Origin: Chloranthus sessilifolius
Lineage: Eukaryota; Streptophyta; Magnoliopsida; Chloranthales; Chloranthaceae
Assembly (NCBI GenBank): GCA_021018995.1
Contig: CM037585.1
Span: 69,566,646 to 69,630,645, forward strand
DNA: 64,000 bases
Direction: 5' to 3'
Part shown: positions 1-12,390 of the stretch, one piece after another
Numbering within the stretch: position 1 is the first letter of the stretch
Layout of the letters: each line of letters starts with the position of its first letter
Translations under genes and position numbers: made by a program
The notes under the pieces: model-generated
Databases searched by the model: none
What the model saw: only the letters and a program-made list of their open reading frames with translations
Told to the model about the DNA's origin: nothing

Positions 1-264
1 ATTTGGGGTGACGTTATTTTATCACCGATGGTTCAGGCCGGTTCTTTTGCTCATGCAGTGGTATGGGATTAGAACTGTCTTTTGGATTCTTATTAGAATA
101 ATATATCATCAATGCATGAAGATTTAGTTAGATTCTGTTCTCATGCTTTATTTTGTTTCGTTGTTGCTTGGTTATACTAATGTTCTGTGCAGGATTAAGG
201 GGCACGACCTTGAGGGTCGTACTGATGGCACAGGTTTCGAGGTACTGAAATCCGGGCTGTCACA
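1..264 (-). mobile_element. Start of a Tekay-like LTR, cut by the window edge
   Basis: Read on the minus strand, the segment begins TGTGACAGCCCGGATTTC at 264, the same kind of start as the solo LTR at 48992 (TGTGACAGCTC). It ends abruptly against LTR sequence of element A. The five bases after it (ATTGA, 265-269) are the expected half of a target-site duplication, but the partner lies left of the window. Only the first 264 bp of this LTR are visible. The Tekay-like label rests on the TGTGACAG start shared with other long LTRs here; no coding domain supports it. Confidence 0.6.
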
Positions 265-422
265 ATTGATATTGTGAAATTCTTCGTTAATTATTCCTAT
301 ACTGAGGCCTCTTATTTATAGATCATAAGGAGTCAATTTACAGAGTTCTAATTCTAATAAAAGAAATAACTAAAATAAAAGATTCCTAATATAACTCTAA
401 TTCAAATTTTATTCTTCCTTGC

Positions 423-2949
423 TGTTGCTACCCCAGCTGTGCTTTCTTTACTTGTTTGTGGTAAAAGAAATTTAAAATCAAAATAAAACAGGGGATGAAA
501 TTAGCACAACTGGGGAGTCCTAGACCTGCAAGATATAGGGTCCATTGTGGCAAGTTTTGATAAGTAAGAGTTTGTCCCACAGGGAAAGGTGATCTACAGC
601 TCCAAGGGAGCCATCTCTAGTAGTCCCTCAAGATCTAACTACAGATATGACAGTCCTAAAAGGAGGGGAGTTTAAGGTCACTTATTCTAAGTATTCTAAG
701 GTAACCTAATGTCTAAACTACAGAAAGGGTTGAGAGGATGGATGGAGTGTGGAAAATAAATATAAAAGGGTGAGAAGTATGTTATTGAGCCTAGATCAGA
801 GGAGCTTTGTAACTCAGATTCAGATATGATGTTATAGAAATCCTGTCCAATGGCTACGTTATCACCACTGAGGAGAAAGGATCCAACCCATCTCTCTGCC
901 ATGATTCAATCCCTTAAGGTTATAACCTGTCCACTCAAATGGTCACAGACTATCCCATAGGGGAACCACAATCCAGGGATGGGTCAAAATAAGTTAATCA
1001 TTGTAGGCACTATTTCATCCAGGTTACCAGCTCAAGAATCCATAGGGAACCTCAACCTCTAAAGCTCTATGTGTGGGGCTAAGGCTGTATAGGACCATGA
1101 TAGCCCAGACACATAGAACCAACAAGATTTTGAGTACAACCTTCGATCTAGCTGTCCATTGCTTGAGTGAGGCTACAATGGTCCAGTCACAAGCCTACAA
1201 TCTCTATAACCAGATCAGATCTAACATCTGATAGCGGATCTATACAAATATAGGGGAGTCTGCCTTTGTACAATCTCCCACCAGGCTAATACAAGCTCAG
1301 GTTTAAAGAAGAAAGATCCATCTTGGATCGGTGGATTAGAATCACCCTAAGGCTATAACCTGTCCACTTGAATGGTCACAGACTATCCCAGAGGCTATCC
1401 TCCTCACGGAGCCCAAGACAAAACAAGAATATCACTGCCACCACCATGGTTACAAGGCTACCAGCTCAAGCTCCCACGGGGATTTTAGATCTAGTGGGTC
1501 CTGTGGTGGGGCTAAGGCTATATGGGACCATGATAGCCCAGACACATAGGTCACTTGGATCTGAGTGGCCCTTAGAATCAATCCCCCATTGCTTTGAATC
1601 ACAGCCAAAGCAACGGCGGATCACAAGGCAGCAGCTTTGCACAGAGCATCTCACATTCAAACACAAATCCCATAATGTAAAAAAAATCCTATTACAGAAC
1701 TTCCGTTAAACAAGTTCAAAATGCATACAAAGATATAGCCAGCAAGTGCTGGACTATGGAGAGAAGGAAAAAGAAAAAGGAAACTACTTACATCTACAAA
1801 AAGAAAAGAAAAATGATCTCAGATCAAGTCTCCAAGAAAATGAGATGTGTTCCCAGCTATTCCAGGATGCCTAAACCTAAGCTAAGTATGGGTTTATATA
1901 GTAGTGGTGTGGCGACGCATTAGGGTTAGGAAACCCTAATTTTAACGATGCCGCGTGGCCTAATAGTGATCCTTGGATGCCTCGAGGCGCGTGCACGGAG
2001 ATTTAAGCGTGGGAGTGCATGCCCTAATCACTGGAAATTCTTAAAAAGTCCTTTACTGAAGCGATGGAAATTGAAGTTTCGAGCTTCGCTAGGTAGCTAT
2101 TATTTCCCAGACTTGTCGCATGGTAGCTCTTGCTCTTCGCGAGGATGGTTTGACATTGAAGCTTCAACCGTCGCGAGGTTGCCTTAGTTTGCTCTTCAGG
2201 CAGTCGCGCAGTAGAGAATTGCGCTCTCGCTGGATTGGACTTCACGAGGTTGAGTAGACATCAAAGCCTCAGATATCGCGGGGTTGGAGTTCAAGCAGTC
2301 GCGAGGTAGCTGCGCATTCGCTGGGTTGATCTTCGCGAGGAAGGATTTGAATAGCGCGAGAACTGCACGATCACTTTTCTTCAATGGACTTTGCGAGTTA
2401 CCTCACAAGGCTTTAATGAGTTCTAAATTGTGCGAGGTTCCATGTCTTAATTGATCTTCGCTAGGCTGGCTCTGCCTTAGCGAGGATGCTTTCTTCTCGA
2501 ATGGCGCGAGAACTGTGCGAGGAGTTCTCTTCTGATAATTACATCCCGTGGCGACTATGCGACAGCTGTGCGAGGAGTCTTCTGAAGCTCTCTCTCTCCT
2601 TAGCTGCTCGGCGCGAGGTTGAGAGAGGTCTGAACTGCTCTACTCTTGAGTTTCGCGAGAGCTGCACGAGTTTATACTTCTGAAGCTCTTCAGTTACTCA
2701 ACTGCCCGAGAAGTTGTTGTAAAGTCTTGGGAAGCTCAGTTGGACTGTGCGAGGCTCATTTCAGGTCTGGATTCAGGGTTCATCCTTCTGAGGGACTTCT
2801 GGTGCCAAAACAGGCTCCTTAGCAGGATTCCTGGCCTTATTTCACTACTGATTATTACCTACATAAAATACTTCACATGAACTTATTAGATGGCTAAGGG
2901 TCTCATCAAAGGTTAAGGGGTGAAAAGTGGTACTTTTCATGTCTTAACA
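423..2949 (-). mobile_element. Solo LTR D (Athila-type), 2527 bp
   Basis: It starts TGTTGCTACC and ends CTTAACA, and is flanked by the 5-bp duplication CTTGC (418-422 and 2950-2954). The uninterrupted A-family copy near 26930 shows the empty site. Its sense strand (minus) starts TGTTAAGACATGAAAAGTACC-like sequence, close to the start of the LTRs of element B, so it is a related family. A TATA box lies at about 1893-1900 (minus). It contains an internal duplication of about 435 bp (near 905-1337 and 1338-1770) and an array of CGCGAGG-like motifs. There is no primer site or polypurine tract, so it is a solo LTR. Confidence 0.88.
2080..2760. promoter_or_regulatory. Motif array of solo LTR D (CGCGAGG type)
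   Basis: About twenty copies of TCGCGAGG or its variants (TGCGAGG, GCGCGAGAACTG, TTCGCTAGG) occur every 25-40 bases in otherwise non-repeated sequence. On the sense strand the array spans roughly bases 190-870 of the LTR, upstream of the TATA box. No function is shown; see findings. Confidence 0.7.
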
Positions 2950-3244
2950 CTTGCTTTCAACGATTGATGTATTCCAGATTTCTCTCCTTGATAACAACAG
3001 CAGAGATCTTACGAGTCTATCTTCATCAATCTTCTCAGATCCATGATTAGTCAAACTTCTAATTAAAGAGTTCTTCTAATTCTGTTCTTAGCGGTGATAG
3101 TCTTCACATGATCATCAACAATAAAAATAACAGGAAAGCTTCTATAATCATAATCACAATCCACAATTATCTTTTTTCAATACAGGAAAGCTTCTATAAT
3201 CATAATCACAATCCACAATTATCTTTTTTCTTCTTTTTCTTAGA

Positions 3245-3450
3245 AAATCGTAAATCACGATTTTCTATCTTTCATAGCTTCCATAGTAGACAACGATCGC
3301 TTTCTTCTATATCGCCTTTTACTCTTTTGTCACCTTCTGAAGAATCGTACATTACGATTTCTCATTTTTCTTTTATTTTTGGCTTCAGTATTAGCGCTCA
3401 GTTATAAAATATGATTTTTCAGCTTTCAATAAGTGACGAATCGTCTTCTT
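3245..3450. promoter_or_regulatory. Motif array of the left A LTR (AATCGTAAATCACGATT type)
   Basis: Near-palindromes AAATCGTAAATCACGATTTT (about 3245) and GAATCGTACATTACGATTTC (about 3342), plus shorter variants such as GACGAATCGTC. The right A LTR (27160-27400) and the solo copy (56400-56560) carry the same array, so it is a family feature. Confidence 0.65.
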
Positions 3451-3623
3451 ATGCTCAATCGCCTTTTTATTATTTTTTGAGTTCATTTTGATGAATATTA
3501 ACACTTTGACTCTCTTTTATTATTTTTCTTTAATATCTGCACATCAGCAACTTATTAGTAGCAAACTAAGTCCTAGAATCACTAAGTTAAGGGTGATAAA
3601 ATAGTATATTCTGTGACTGATCA

Positions 3624-3640
3624 CACCCCCAAACTTAAGC
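3624..3640 (-). other. Polypurine tract of element A
   Basis: Directly inside the left LTR the plus strand reads CACCCCCAAACTTAAGC. On the element's strand this is a G-rich purine run (AAGTTTGGGGGTG) ending at the LTR, the usual primer for plus-strand DNA in LTR elements. Element B has a matching tract at 12375-12390. Confidence 0.75.
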
Positions 3641-5395
3641 TTTGCTAATCCCTAACAAACAAGAAAATATAAACTAAGAAATTAAATTCCACTTTCGTAG
3701 GAAGTACGATTGCATTTAGCGGATGCAACAAGCCTTTAAACCCCTAGGTGATCCCTAATGGAGGAGTTGTAGTCTCCTGAAGGTTTTCAGTGAAGTTACC
3801 TACAAACTTCAAATATATATATCTTTTAATTCAAAAACTCACTATTGACATACTCTCAAAAAGATATCGAAACTTTTGGGTTCTCTCAGTATATTTTTCA
3901 AAAGAATTCAATCAAAGATAATTGCAAAAATGAATCTCATAGAAAAGATAATCCTATCCTATTCTTATGATTCCCAGTACAATCCATAATATCTCTTATC
4001 CTTATCTCTACTAGGCTTATTCTTTTGCAAATCGTAAATCAGAAAGGTCTTTCTTTCAACTTGTAATGAGGTTTTGGGTTTCAGAAGGTATCAAGGAAAG
4101 GTATAAAAGGGTTCAAAGTTTTTATGAGAATTTAGCTCTTCTTTTTCCTATCTTCTTCTACTATTCTACTTCAGTAAGTATCTATGATTGGAAAACTTCT
4201 TCCTATTTATTTCTTTTTTTTTTCTTTCTGCTTTTTCTGTTGTACTTTTTCTAACATTTCCTTCTCTATTTTTGTTTTACTCCTTTCACTCCTTCTTCCC
4301 TTCTTTCCTTCTAAACTCTCAGAAATTATAAGGGTTAAAAGTATAAAGCTTTGGATAATACATATGGTTAAAGATTTATAAAATTCTGGTATAAAGAAAT
4401 TTAGTTTAGGCTTCTAATATGGGTTCAAAAGGTAAAATGTTATGGGATTTTGACTTCTTGGCTCTGGTTTAAATAAAAGATGGCCTTAAATCATCTTCAT
4501 GATTTACTAGCATAGATGGCTTATTGCTTTGATATTTTTAATAGATAGTTCTAGACAAAAAATCAGTTCATCATGTTCATAGAATAATTCGATTCTAAAT
4601 TCAGCAATATGAGATTTCATATTAGTATAGAAGTTCAAAGAAATTCTGCGATTTGAATAGAAACAGTCTCTCTCAGAATAAAATAAGAAATATGGCTCAA
4701 AATCTCATTGGTTTATAATTTTTGAAATTATAGTCTAAATTTGTGCAGTTTAGATTAATCTATGTTTCAAAATTCATTCTAATACAATGTTTCAATGATC
4801 TAAGCATGAATTATAACTATTCTAAATTCTAATTATTAAACTTCTATTATAATAAATCGTAAGTTTTTGAGATTTGTAATTTCTTCTATCATAATTCCTA
4901 TGTACTGATCAGAAAAAAAAAATTAAAATTACTCAAAATAAATCTACTATACATAGAAATTGTGTATCCCCCCAAACTTAAATCGGATAATGCCCTCATT
5001 GGCACAAAAAATATGGGACACAAAATAAAAAATAAAAAAATTAGTGATATGCTAAGTAGTTACTGAAAAAATTCTGTTACCAGATATATACTCTCCCCAA
5101 ACTTGAGAGAAAATATCCATGGCTTATTCTCGGAGTATCAAGAGCAAAAATGTTAGTAAGGAAAAAAAATGGTAGTGATGTTAGTAACACACACTATTAG
5201 TAAAAAAATGAAAGTTAGTAAAAGGAAATTTTATATATAACTGAATATTTACAATGAACATAATTAAAATTACAAATAAAGAAAATAAATAAAAATCTAA
5301 TTACATAAAAGAGTGTAAACCTTGGAAAAATCTATGGAGATCATACCTATGGAGTTTGTAATTTTCTGTAATATTTTTACTCACTTATAGAATAT
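3641..5395 (-). other. Non-coding 3' interior of element A with two further PPT-like tracts
   Basis: AT-rich sequence with T-rich runs and no credible coding. Two further G-rich tracts on the element strand, at 4967-4980 (complement of CCCCCCAAACTTA) and 5092-5107 (complement of CTCCCCAAACTTGAG), resemble the terminal polypurine tract. The first is followed by a sequence (AATCGGATAATGCCCTCATT) that has a counterpart at the same place in element B (13991 onward). Confidence 0.55.
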
Positions 5396-7248
5396 GATAC
5401 AAGAGTAGAAGCAGTGGGTTCATCTTTCCCATCTAACATCTCGGCTGTAAAATAATCATCCTTATCTTTTTCTGTAGTTGAATCCCCTTGTGCTGCCAAT
5501 TCAGCCTCTTCTGTATGTCCTTAATTACGGCAGATTTTAGTTGAATTTCTGTCCCCAGCTTCTCTGCCATGGCTTGTTCCTTTGCTAATGCGATAAAGTA
5601 TTTCTTAGTTTAGGACTCAATCATTTTTACATGTTTATTATTGACTAAGCATAAGAAATCTCTATCCTCTTACAGCTGTTGGACTTTCTCTTCTGCTAAG
5701 GTCAGTAAGTGATTCTTTTCTCTTAGTTGTTGATGAACCATTTTCGGGTAGTCCTTAAGGGCCTTTTCTCTAATAGTTTCTTCATCATCAGGAACTATCA
5801 TCAAACCTCCAACTATTCAAGGATACTGGCAATTTTCTCTTCATATACTCTTTTCTCTTCTTCCCAATCTTGCTATTTTTCACTCATTTATGTAGTCTTC
5901 TGCACTAGTTGGGCTTGAAGGGTTGAAGTAGCATCCTGAACTCTCTTTTCTGTCTCTCCTGCCCATCTCATACCTTACTCTTGTATAGCTTTTCATTGCA
6001 AGCTGTCCATTATTTCTACCCGTTCTTGAGCTGTCAAGGTGGTATCATAAACTCTCTGTTTTAAATTTTGGAACTCCCCCATCCACTTTTTTACTATGCT
6101 TGGTAGTTGTATCAAAGGTGGGGCATTTGTAGAGATCCATTGTTCCAGTTTCCTCACCCTTCTTAGTACTTCAGGCAGTGGCAATAAATTTTATCCATGT
6201 GTGTGTTGCCATTGCTCTACTGCCCTCAATCTCCTTTCTATTTTGTGCAATGATGTGGTGCTGACTAGAGGATCCTAGGGGGGGTGCTTCTTCTCCATGT
6301 AATAAAGCTGTAAAGCTCTCTCATGGTAACTTTGAGCTTTGTTCTACTTCCACTTCTTGGGATATGATAGTTTGCTCAGTATTGGCTGCAAGTGTAGGTT
6401 GAGCAACAGGTTCTGCTAGTATAGGGGTATGGCTAGAAGTAGTCATTCTCGCAGCTTGTTGATTAATTTCGAAAAGAATTTCTTCTAATTTTTCAATAAT
6501 TTGGCTCACAGGGTCTGCTCTCGTGATGATTGGTAGTGTGCCTGCCTCTGTTGAAGGGGGTATAACAGGCTCTACTGGTGAGTCCAAAGTAGGGTCGCAC
6601 AGACTGGCTTGGTCTGCAATTGGGACTCTTAATTCGGTCATTCTTTCTGATATCGGAGAGCTGATCTCTGCTCTCTTATGAGATGGAGTAGAAGTACTCA
6701 CACATTCTTCTAGAACTGCTTCTTCTGGGGCTACGATTTCTGCTATCTGCTCTATGCCAGTCTCCTCTCTTTCCTCATAAATTTGGGAGATTTGTGGTAC
6801 AGAGGGGGTATTTTTGGTGCGAGGATCTAATGGAGTTTTCTTCTTATTTTCAACACCTAAAGTTCTCCTATTGGCTGAAACTGTTAAGCCTTCCTCTGGT
6901 CTTGGTAAAGCTTTTTCCTTGGGGTCTATACTATACCCCACATTCATCAGTAGATTCGTTATAAGTCCTTCAAATGGTAGGGTCAACTTTTTCGTCTGGT
7001 ATTTTTCTTGACTCAGCTTCTCCCTCACGACAGTGATTACTTCAAAAAGATAAGAGGGTACATTGAATCAATAGCGATTTGCCATTAAGTACAATGTCAT
7101 GGCAAATAATGCTCTTCTCTGTGTTTCATGCCTCGTGGAGTGAATAGTCTTATAGATAAGCACATCGAAAAAGTGAAGTGATAAACTCCTTGCTTCCAGG
7201 TCCTTTTTAAGGAAAAAGGACCTGTCTCGTAAAGCTTTGCCTAATAAT
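5396..7248 (-). pseudogene. Athila env-like region of element A, C-terminal part
   Basis: A minus-strand open stretch of 235 codons at 6321-7028 is rich in Glu, Pro, Ser and Thr (for example EEREETGIEQIAEI) and begins with a more ordered part (TLPFEGLITNLLMNVGYSID). Between about 5500 and 6200 the same strand encodes charged, probably coiled-coil sequence (LEQWISTNAPPLIQLPSIVK). Its place between gag and the LTR, in a region known in Athila-type elements to hold an env-like or plant-transposon-domain frame, is the main reason for the label. It is broken and is split from its N-terminal part by solo LTR C. No signal peptide or membrane segment was recognised. Confidence 0.5.
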
Positions 7249-8045
7249 TATGGCGACCCGACTTTTCCCCTTATCATATATAGGAAAGGTCGCGTCGTTG
7301 GATCACCTAACATGAACCTGCCATACAAGTGCATTGTGTTGTGTATAAAGTATTGCATATGCGGAAGCAATTTAATAACTCTGACATGAAATCATATGGC
7401 AAAAATTGATATTTACTCATCTAAATAGTAGACTAACAAGATATATAAACAAGAGCTAATTGATGCAATGCATAGCTTTCCACCAATGACGGCTACCCGT
7501 CATCTAAACAATAGAAAGAAAACCTATACATGAAGTACTAAATATCTCAAAACATTATACTGTGGTTTGTACAAGTGTTTAAAATAAATCTCTCTCTCTT
7601 AAACCTATTTCGGAAAGAATTCTTCCTCCTCGTCCTCTTCTTCTTCCTCCTCCTCCAGCTGATATGTGGGATCACCCTCGTGCTTTGGATCAATATCTGT
7701 AGCTAAGACATTAAAGTCATTGGATGAGCTATCATCGAAGCTCAGCAGGAAAATTTACAGTGCTAACTTATATGTTAGATTACCAATTCACGTCTTGATG
7801 CATAAAATACAAATCGAAGCATATTATATCTTTATTTGTATCTACTCTAGCAATATATCGTATAAATAAGTCATTATCATGCGAATAATTTATCATGCTG
7901 ACATGCTGAACAATCATGCTGAATAAATAGAAGGAAATCATGGTGCAACAGATACGAGGAATCATACTGAACAAGGAAGCATGCTGAAACAATCTTAGCT
8001 TAAACAAGCTATCAGATGTAAAACATATATGTACAAGAACAAAAG

Positions 8046-8185
8046 AATCAAGCTCCCGAGTTAGTGTGATCACATGGACCGAGATAAATCAAGCTCCCGA
8101 GTTGTCAAGATCCCAAGTTAGCGGGATCACTTAGACTAAGACATCAAGCTCCCGAGTTAGTAGGATCATTTGTGTTCAAGACGAA
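8046..8185 (+). repeat. Short tandem units in LTR C
   Basis: Three degenerate copies of a 40-55 base unit, each starting ATCAAGCTCCCGAGTTAG and containing GGGATCAC or a variant. LTR I carries unrelated tandem units at the same relative place (30836-31300). Confidence 0.6.
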
Positions 8186-9119
8186 GAAAAAATGTGTACA
8201 TGACATCAAGGATAATCAAAGATAACAGGGCATGACTATGCATGGTATCGTGTATGCGAGAACATTAGACGCCGATAACACATTTCAAAACAGACTAGTA
8301 TAATGGAAACTTGCATATCAAACATAAACTGCAATTTAGTAGCATCATGCATCATCATATATCGAAACTGAATCGTCATATCCATACAAAATTAGATGTC
8401 AAATCTAAACTTGTATCCTGATTCATAAACATTCATCTAACCTAATCTAGCATAAGCCTTCATAGTTATATTTCGAAACTAATTTTATCCTTATCCTACA
8501 TATCATGCAAAAACATATATTGACATTTACTCTATCATCATCATCAAAACTAACATGAGCACATTCATACAAAAGTATTCGTCTATAGCATTGATCATGA
8601 ATAGTACATCAAAACTGACTGGCATCATTATTCATCACTATGCATCAAAATTGACTAGCATCATTATAAATCTCTAATCATTATTCATCATTATGCATCA
8701 GAACTGCCTGGCATCATGTATACAAACTGAAACTAGTTCATCATATATAACCAAAATTGACATAAGTATAACTATACCTACCCATACATGATCATATAAT
8801 AGTCATCATCAATAATTTGCTATCTAAATGAGAATGAAGAAACAAAATAAAATTTAATAAGGTAAATTCCCTACCTTAATTGAAGCTTATGTGTATCTGC
8901 TTACACGCGCATGCGTGCATCCACGAAAACATCTGCTGTTATGAACGCATCATGTGCACCGAGCACCTATGAGTTTCGTTCAATTGTTTTGGCCTTTATA
9001 ATGGGTTACTGGGTCACCATAGACCCTATATATATATAAAATTTATGGTCACTACTCCTTAGAGTTAACACACAACAAAGTTAGTTAAACAGGAGGCATA
9101 ACAAAGCAAGAACAAAGCC

Positions 9120-9212
9120 CAGACACAGGCCTGCCTCGGCAAGCCATAGGGTTGCCGCGGCAAGCTCCCCAGCTGAGCACCTTGCCGCGGCAAGCTCAAG
9201 CCTGATGCTCAA
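9120..9212. promoter_or_regulatory. Motif array of LTR C (TTGCCGCGGCAAG type)
   Basis: Three copies of the palindrome half or whole: CCTCGGCAAG, GTTGCCGCGGCAAGC and CTTGCCGCGGCAAGC. They are GC-rich islands in AT-rich sequence, at about 57-60% of the LTR length, where LTRs I and J have their TCGATCGATCGA arrays. Confidence 0.6.
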
Positions 9213-10453
9213 CTTGTCATGGTGCCTTCTGGCTCCTCTTTTGCTTTCTGGGTCTTTTGGTTTGCTGGCCATTTACCCTATATGTAAATAGTATATTGCC
9301 TATTAACACTGATATATTGCCTATTCTCTATTGCACCTAGAGCTTAGTTTATATATTAAATCTGACATGAAAGATCCGGAGTGTGATAATCGGAGATTTC
9401 GACTCCGACACCCTTGTAAATTTATATTTCTGTGGGCTGCCAATTCGATCCTATAGAATTGACACCACAAACCTATACTTTCTCATAACATGAATCCAAA
9501 GGAAACTACTATATAGGTCATATTACAACATACCTTTTTGGTGGACTGTTTGTGTACGATAACGCCGAATTGGTATCGAGTTTGCCGAGCTCGTGAACGT
9601 TTTACCGAAGCTAGGTCCATAAAGATGCTCTGAGACCCCGGGTTTGTCTGTCGAAACTCTTATGACCGAATCGTAGGGTCGCCTTATTACTCAAGGTTTG
9701 AAGCCAAGGTTTGAAAAGATTGAATGGAGAATTGGATTTGGGAAGCTAGCAGCAGAGTTTAGTTTTTCTTATTTTACTTTGGCCGTTTTGCTGTGTGCTA
9801 TAGAGTTTGGAATTTGTTAAAGGTTGAAGCAGGAAGAAGAAGAAGGCTCTATCGAATTTTATAGTGGTTTAGCTGCACTTTGCGTGCATGGGAGTCAAGA
9901 ATGACTCATGTAGTCATGTTCATCTATTGGCAGAATAATCAACTTATAAGCCGTTTAGAGTTGAGCTCCCCTATTGAGCCCACACTAATCTGCGGTGTAC
10001 AAGCATATAAGCCAAATAAGGCTTACCTTTTATATAAATCTCATACACTATTTAAGTGTATCAGCTAGTAGGGGCTGGAATCCCATGCAGTGCCTACATG
10101 GGCTTTTCAGTGTAGATGCTTATAAGCCATTTAAGGCTTGGCTTTGCTATACTGCTAACATATGGTTTATGTATAAGGCAGCTGAAATTTGGCTTTAGTA
10201 TAAAGCAAATACTTAGTTACTATATATAATTATAGAGTAGCCCTTTTATTCTGTGTATTTGCTAATAAACTTTTATGATATATGGAAGATCATAATTCAA
10301 ATGTATGTGTAATACACTATATTTCTGTGTATGAATGACCGGGTTTGACGAACAAAATTTACTGGCCACTAAAGGCCTCCTATTCTTATCAGTGTTGAAC
10401 ACCACATTAATTAATTCTTTTGTGTCTCGTGTCAGGCACACGACTGACCCGAC

Positions 10454-12374
10454 TATTGGCTTCTTACCTTGTGTTCAAAAAGACGTTTAAAATCACACAA
10501 TTAAATGATCTATTGGTTGCGCACACTAAGACAAGTAGACACACAGACCTGCAAGTATTCAGGGCCTGTTGTAGCATGTTTTAAAGGGTAAGTAAGGGTA
10601 TGTCCACAGGGAAATGTAGCTGAAAATTAAGTAAATCTCCAAATCTAAGGCTGATCTGACACCCTACCTAATACTAAAATAGCAAAAGATAGAGGAGAAG
10701 TTTTAAGGGGTTATCACTTTAAACTAAACTACAGAAACACAATTAAATGCAGAAATGAATTGAGATTAAATCCAGAGTTCAGATCTTGCAAGTGAGGGGA
10801 ATATTTGGTGAAATTGGAAACAGAGAATGGAGAGGAACAACTTGGAGTTTGGTCTTGCTGCAATTGGATTGAGCTGACAGTGTCATAAAGAATTTAGAGT
10901 GCATCAATCCCTCATCTGGCTATAAGCACAGCTGCAGGGTAAAAGGATTTGATCTAAGCCAAAAATTTGAATTGATCTTAAGGCTATGATCTGTCAACTT
11001 CAATGGTCACGGATCATCCAATAGATTTACCTCATTCACAGGTTTCCATCAGAACATTATAATCACTACAAATGTTGCAACTGCCAGGCCACAGACAGAC
11101 AATTGTAGGAACATCAGATTTAGGGAGATCAAATGGTATCTAAGAGGTCTACCAGTTAAGTGGGTGAGCTATTCCCATCTACATAAATTCGATCGAGCAC
11201 GAAATAAAATCAGATGAACTATGGATCAAATTAAAATAATAAAACCAGCATTGCATTGAAACAAAATCACTATATAATGAAATTCTCTCAGATTTGTAGT
11301 CTGTGCATCATCTGACCCTCAATAACACTCTCAACTCTTCCCAATTACAGATTCAACCTCACTCCTTGTTGCTTCGAAGAAATTAGCTAACCATAGTTGG
11401 GCAAAAAGGAAGAATAGAGAATTTCGATGCAAGCTTTGATATCGAGAATTAATCCCCCTTTTTTCTGGCAGCTTCCCTCCTTATATAGCTCTCCCCTTCA
11501 GCCTCAGATATGTTTTTCCCACCAATCACAACTCAGCTAGAATAATTCTGTTATTCCCTCTTTTATTCTCCTTCTAGAAGGCTCTCTCAGTTAGTTAGAG
11601 TTGGGGGAGAGCACGTGGGTCGGTTAGGGTCTTCCAGGGCACTTCTAGCAACTTCGTGTCGGTCACCAGAGTGCCTCGGATTGCATGCAGCAGGTCACCA
11701 ACTTGCAGCGTGTGCACAACAGCTTTTCTGAGAAGTCCTTCAGTCAATTTTGATAGGTTCTTGAGGCTTTCGACAGGTTCCAAACAGGCCTTCTATTTCT
11801 TTCGCTAGGATTCAGGATCCTTTCGATCGGTTCCGATAGGTTGATGCTGAAAATAAAGCTCCAGCATCCACAGCCTTCATCTGGTGTGTTCGACAGGTTG
11901 GGGGATCCTTTCGATAGGTTGATTTCTGTGCAATAAGTTTCAATAGGTTCTCTTCTGGCTCCTATCGACAGGTTTTCAGACTTTTCGATAGGTTCTGTTC
12001 AAGCTCAGGCAACCATTCGATAGGATGCTCCCTTTTTATTTCCGACTGCGCGATAGGTTCCGGATCCTATCGAATTCTCCCATCCTCACGACTTTTTCCT
12101 TTTTTTAGCCTTCATATCCTATCGACAGGTTTCAGTAACCTCTCGACAGGTTGTTGTTAGCCTGTTTTCACTCCTTCAAAGTTGCTTTGCTATTGCTGTA
12201 TGCTCTAAGTGGGCCATTGTTGGGTTTGAACTACACTGAGAGATGGATTTCTGCACTATGACTTCCTTTTATTGCTATTTACAAGACATACTCAACAAAC
12301 ATTTATTAGTCCACTCATAGGTCTATCAAAGCTCATGTTAAGGGGTGAAAAGTGGTACTTTTCAGAGATTAACA
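10454..12374 (-). repeat. Left (3') LTR of element B
   Basis: Plus-strand ends are TATTGGCTTC and ...GAGATTAACA, so on the sense strand it runs TGTTAATC...GCCAATA: a TG start but a TA end. The right LTR shares that end, so the non-standard terminus predates insertion. The TATA box CTTATATAG (minus-strand TATATAAG) is near 11480-11488. A TATCGATAGG-type array at 11745-12150 lies upstream of it on the sense strand. Confidence 0.9.
11745..12150. promoter_or_regulatory. Motif array of left B LTR (TATCGATAGG type)
   Basis: About fourteen copies of TTTCGATAGGTT, TATCGACAGGTT or TTCGACAGGTT at intervals of 20-40 bases. The right LTR repeats the array at 22105-22515, and a third cluster of the same motif lies inside the element at 14345-14695. 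Confidence 0.75.
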
Positions 12375-12390
12375 CGCCCCCAAACCTAAG
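12375..12390 (-). other. Polypurine tract of element B
   Basis: Next to the left LTR the plus strand reads CGCCCCCAAACCTAAG. The element strand is therefore CTTAGGTTTGGGGGCG directly before the LTR start TGTTAATC. A similar tract sits at the matching place in element A. Confidence 0.8.

Larger units (their letters stand above)
265..3623 (-). repeat. Left (3') LTR of element A, interrupted by solo LTR D
   Basis: The segments 265-422 and 2955-3623 align with the right LTR of A (25846-27559) and with the solo copy at 56200-57631. The part matching the first roughly 690 bases of the right LTR lies beyond the window because another element was inserted at 264. The LTR ends GACTGATCA, which on its sense strand is the start TGATCAGTCACAG. 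The TATA-like stretch TATTTATAGATC near 310-325 reads TATAAATA on the sense strand. Confidence 0.8.

Noticed and set aside
1368-1709. 113-codon open stretch in solo LTR D
   Set aside because: It lies across the internal LTR duplication, has no domain, and the other copy of the duplication is not open.
6321-7028. 235-codon open stretch as a host gene
   Set aside because: It lies between LTR and gag of element A in the position of the Athila env-like region, with matching orientation; treated as element remnant.
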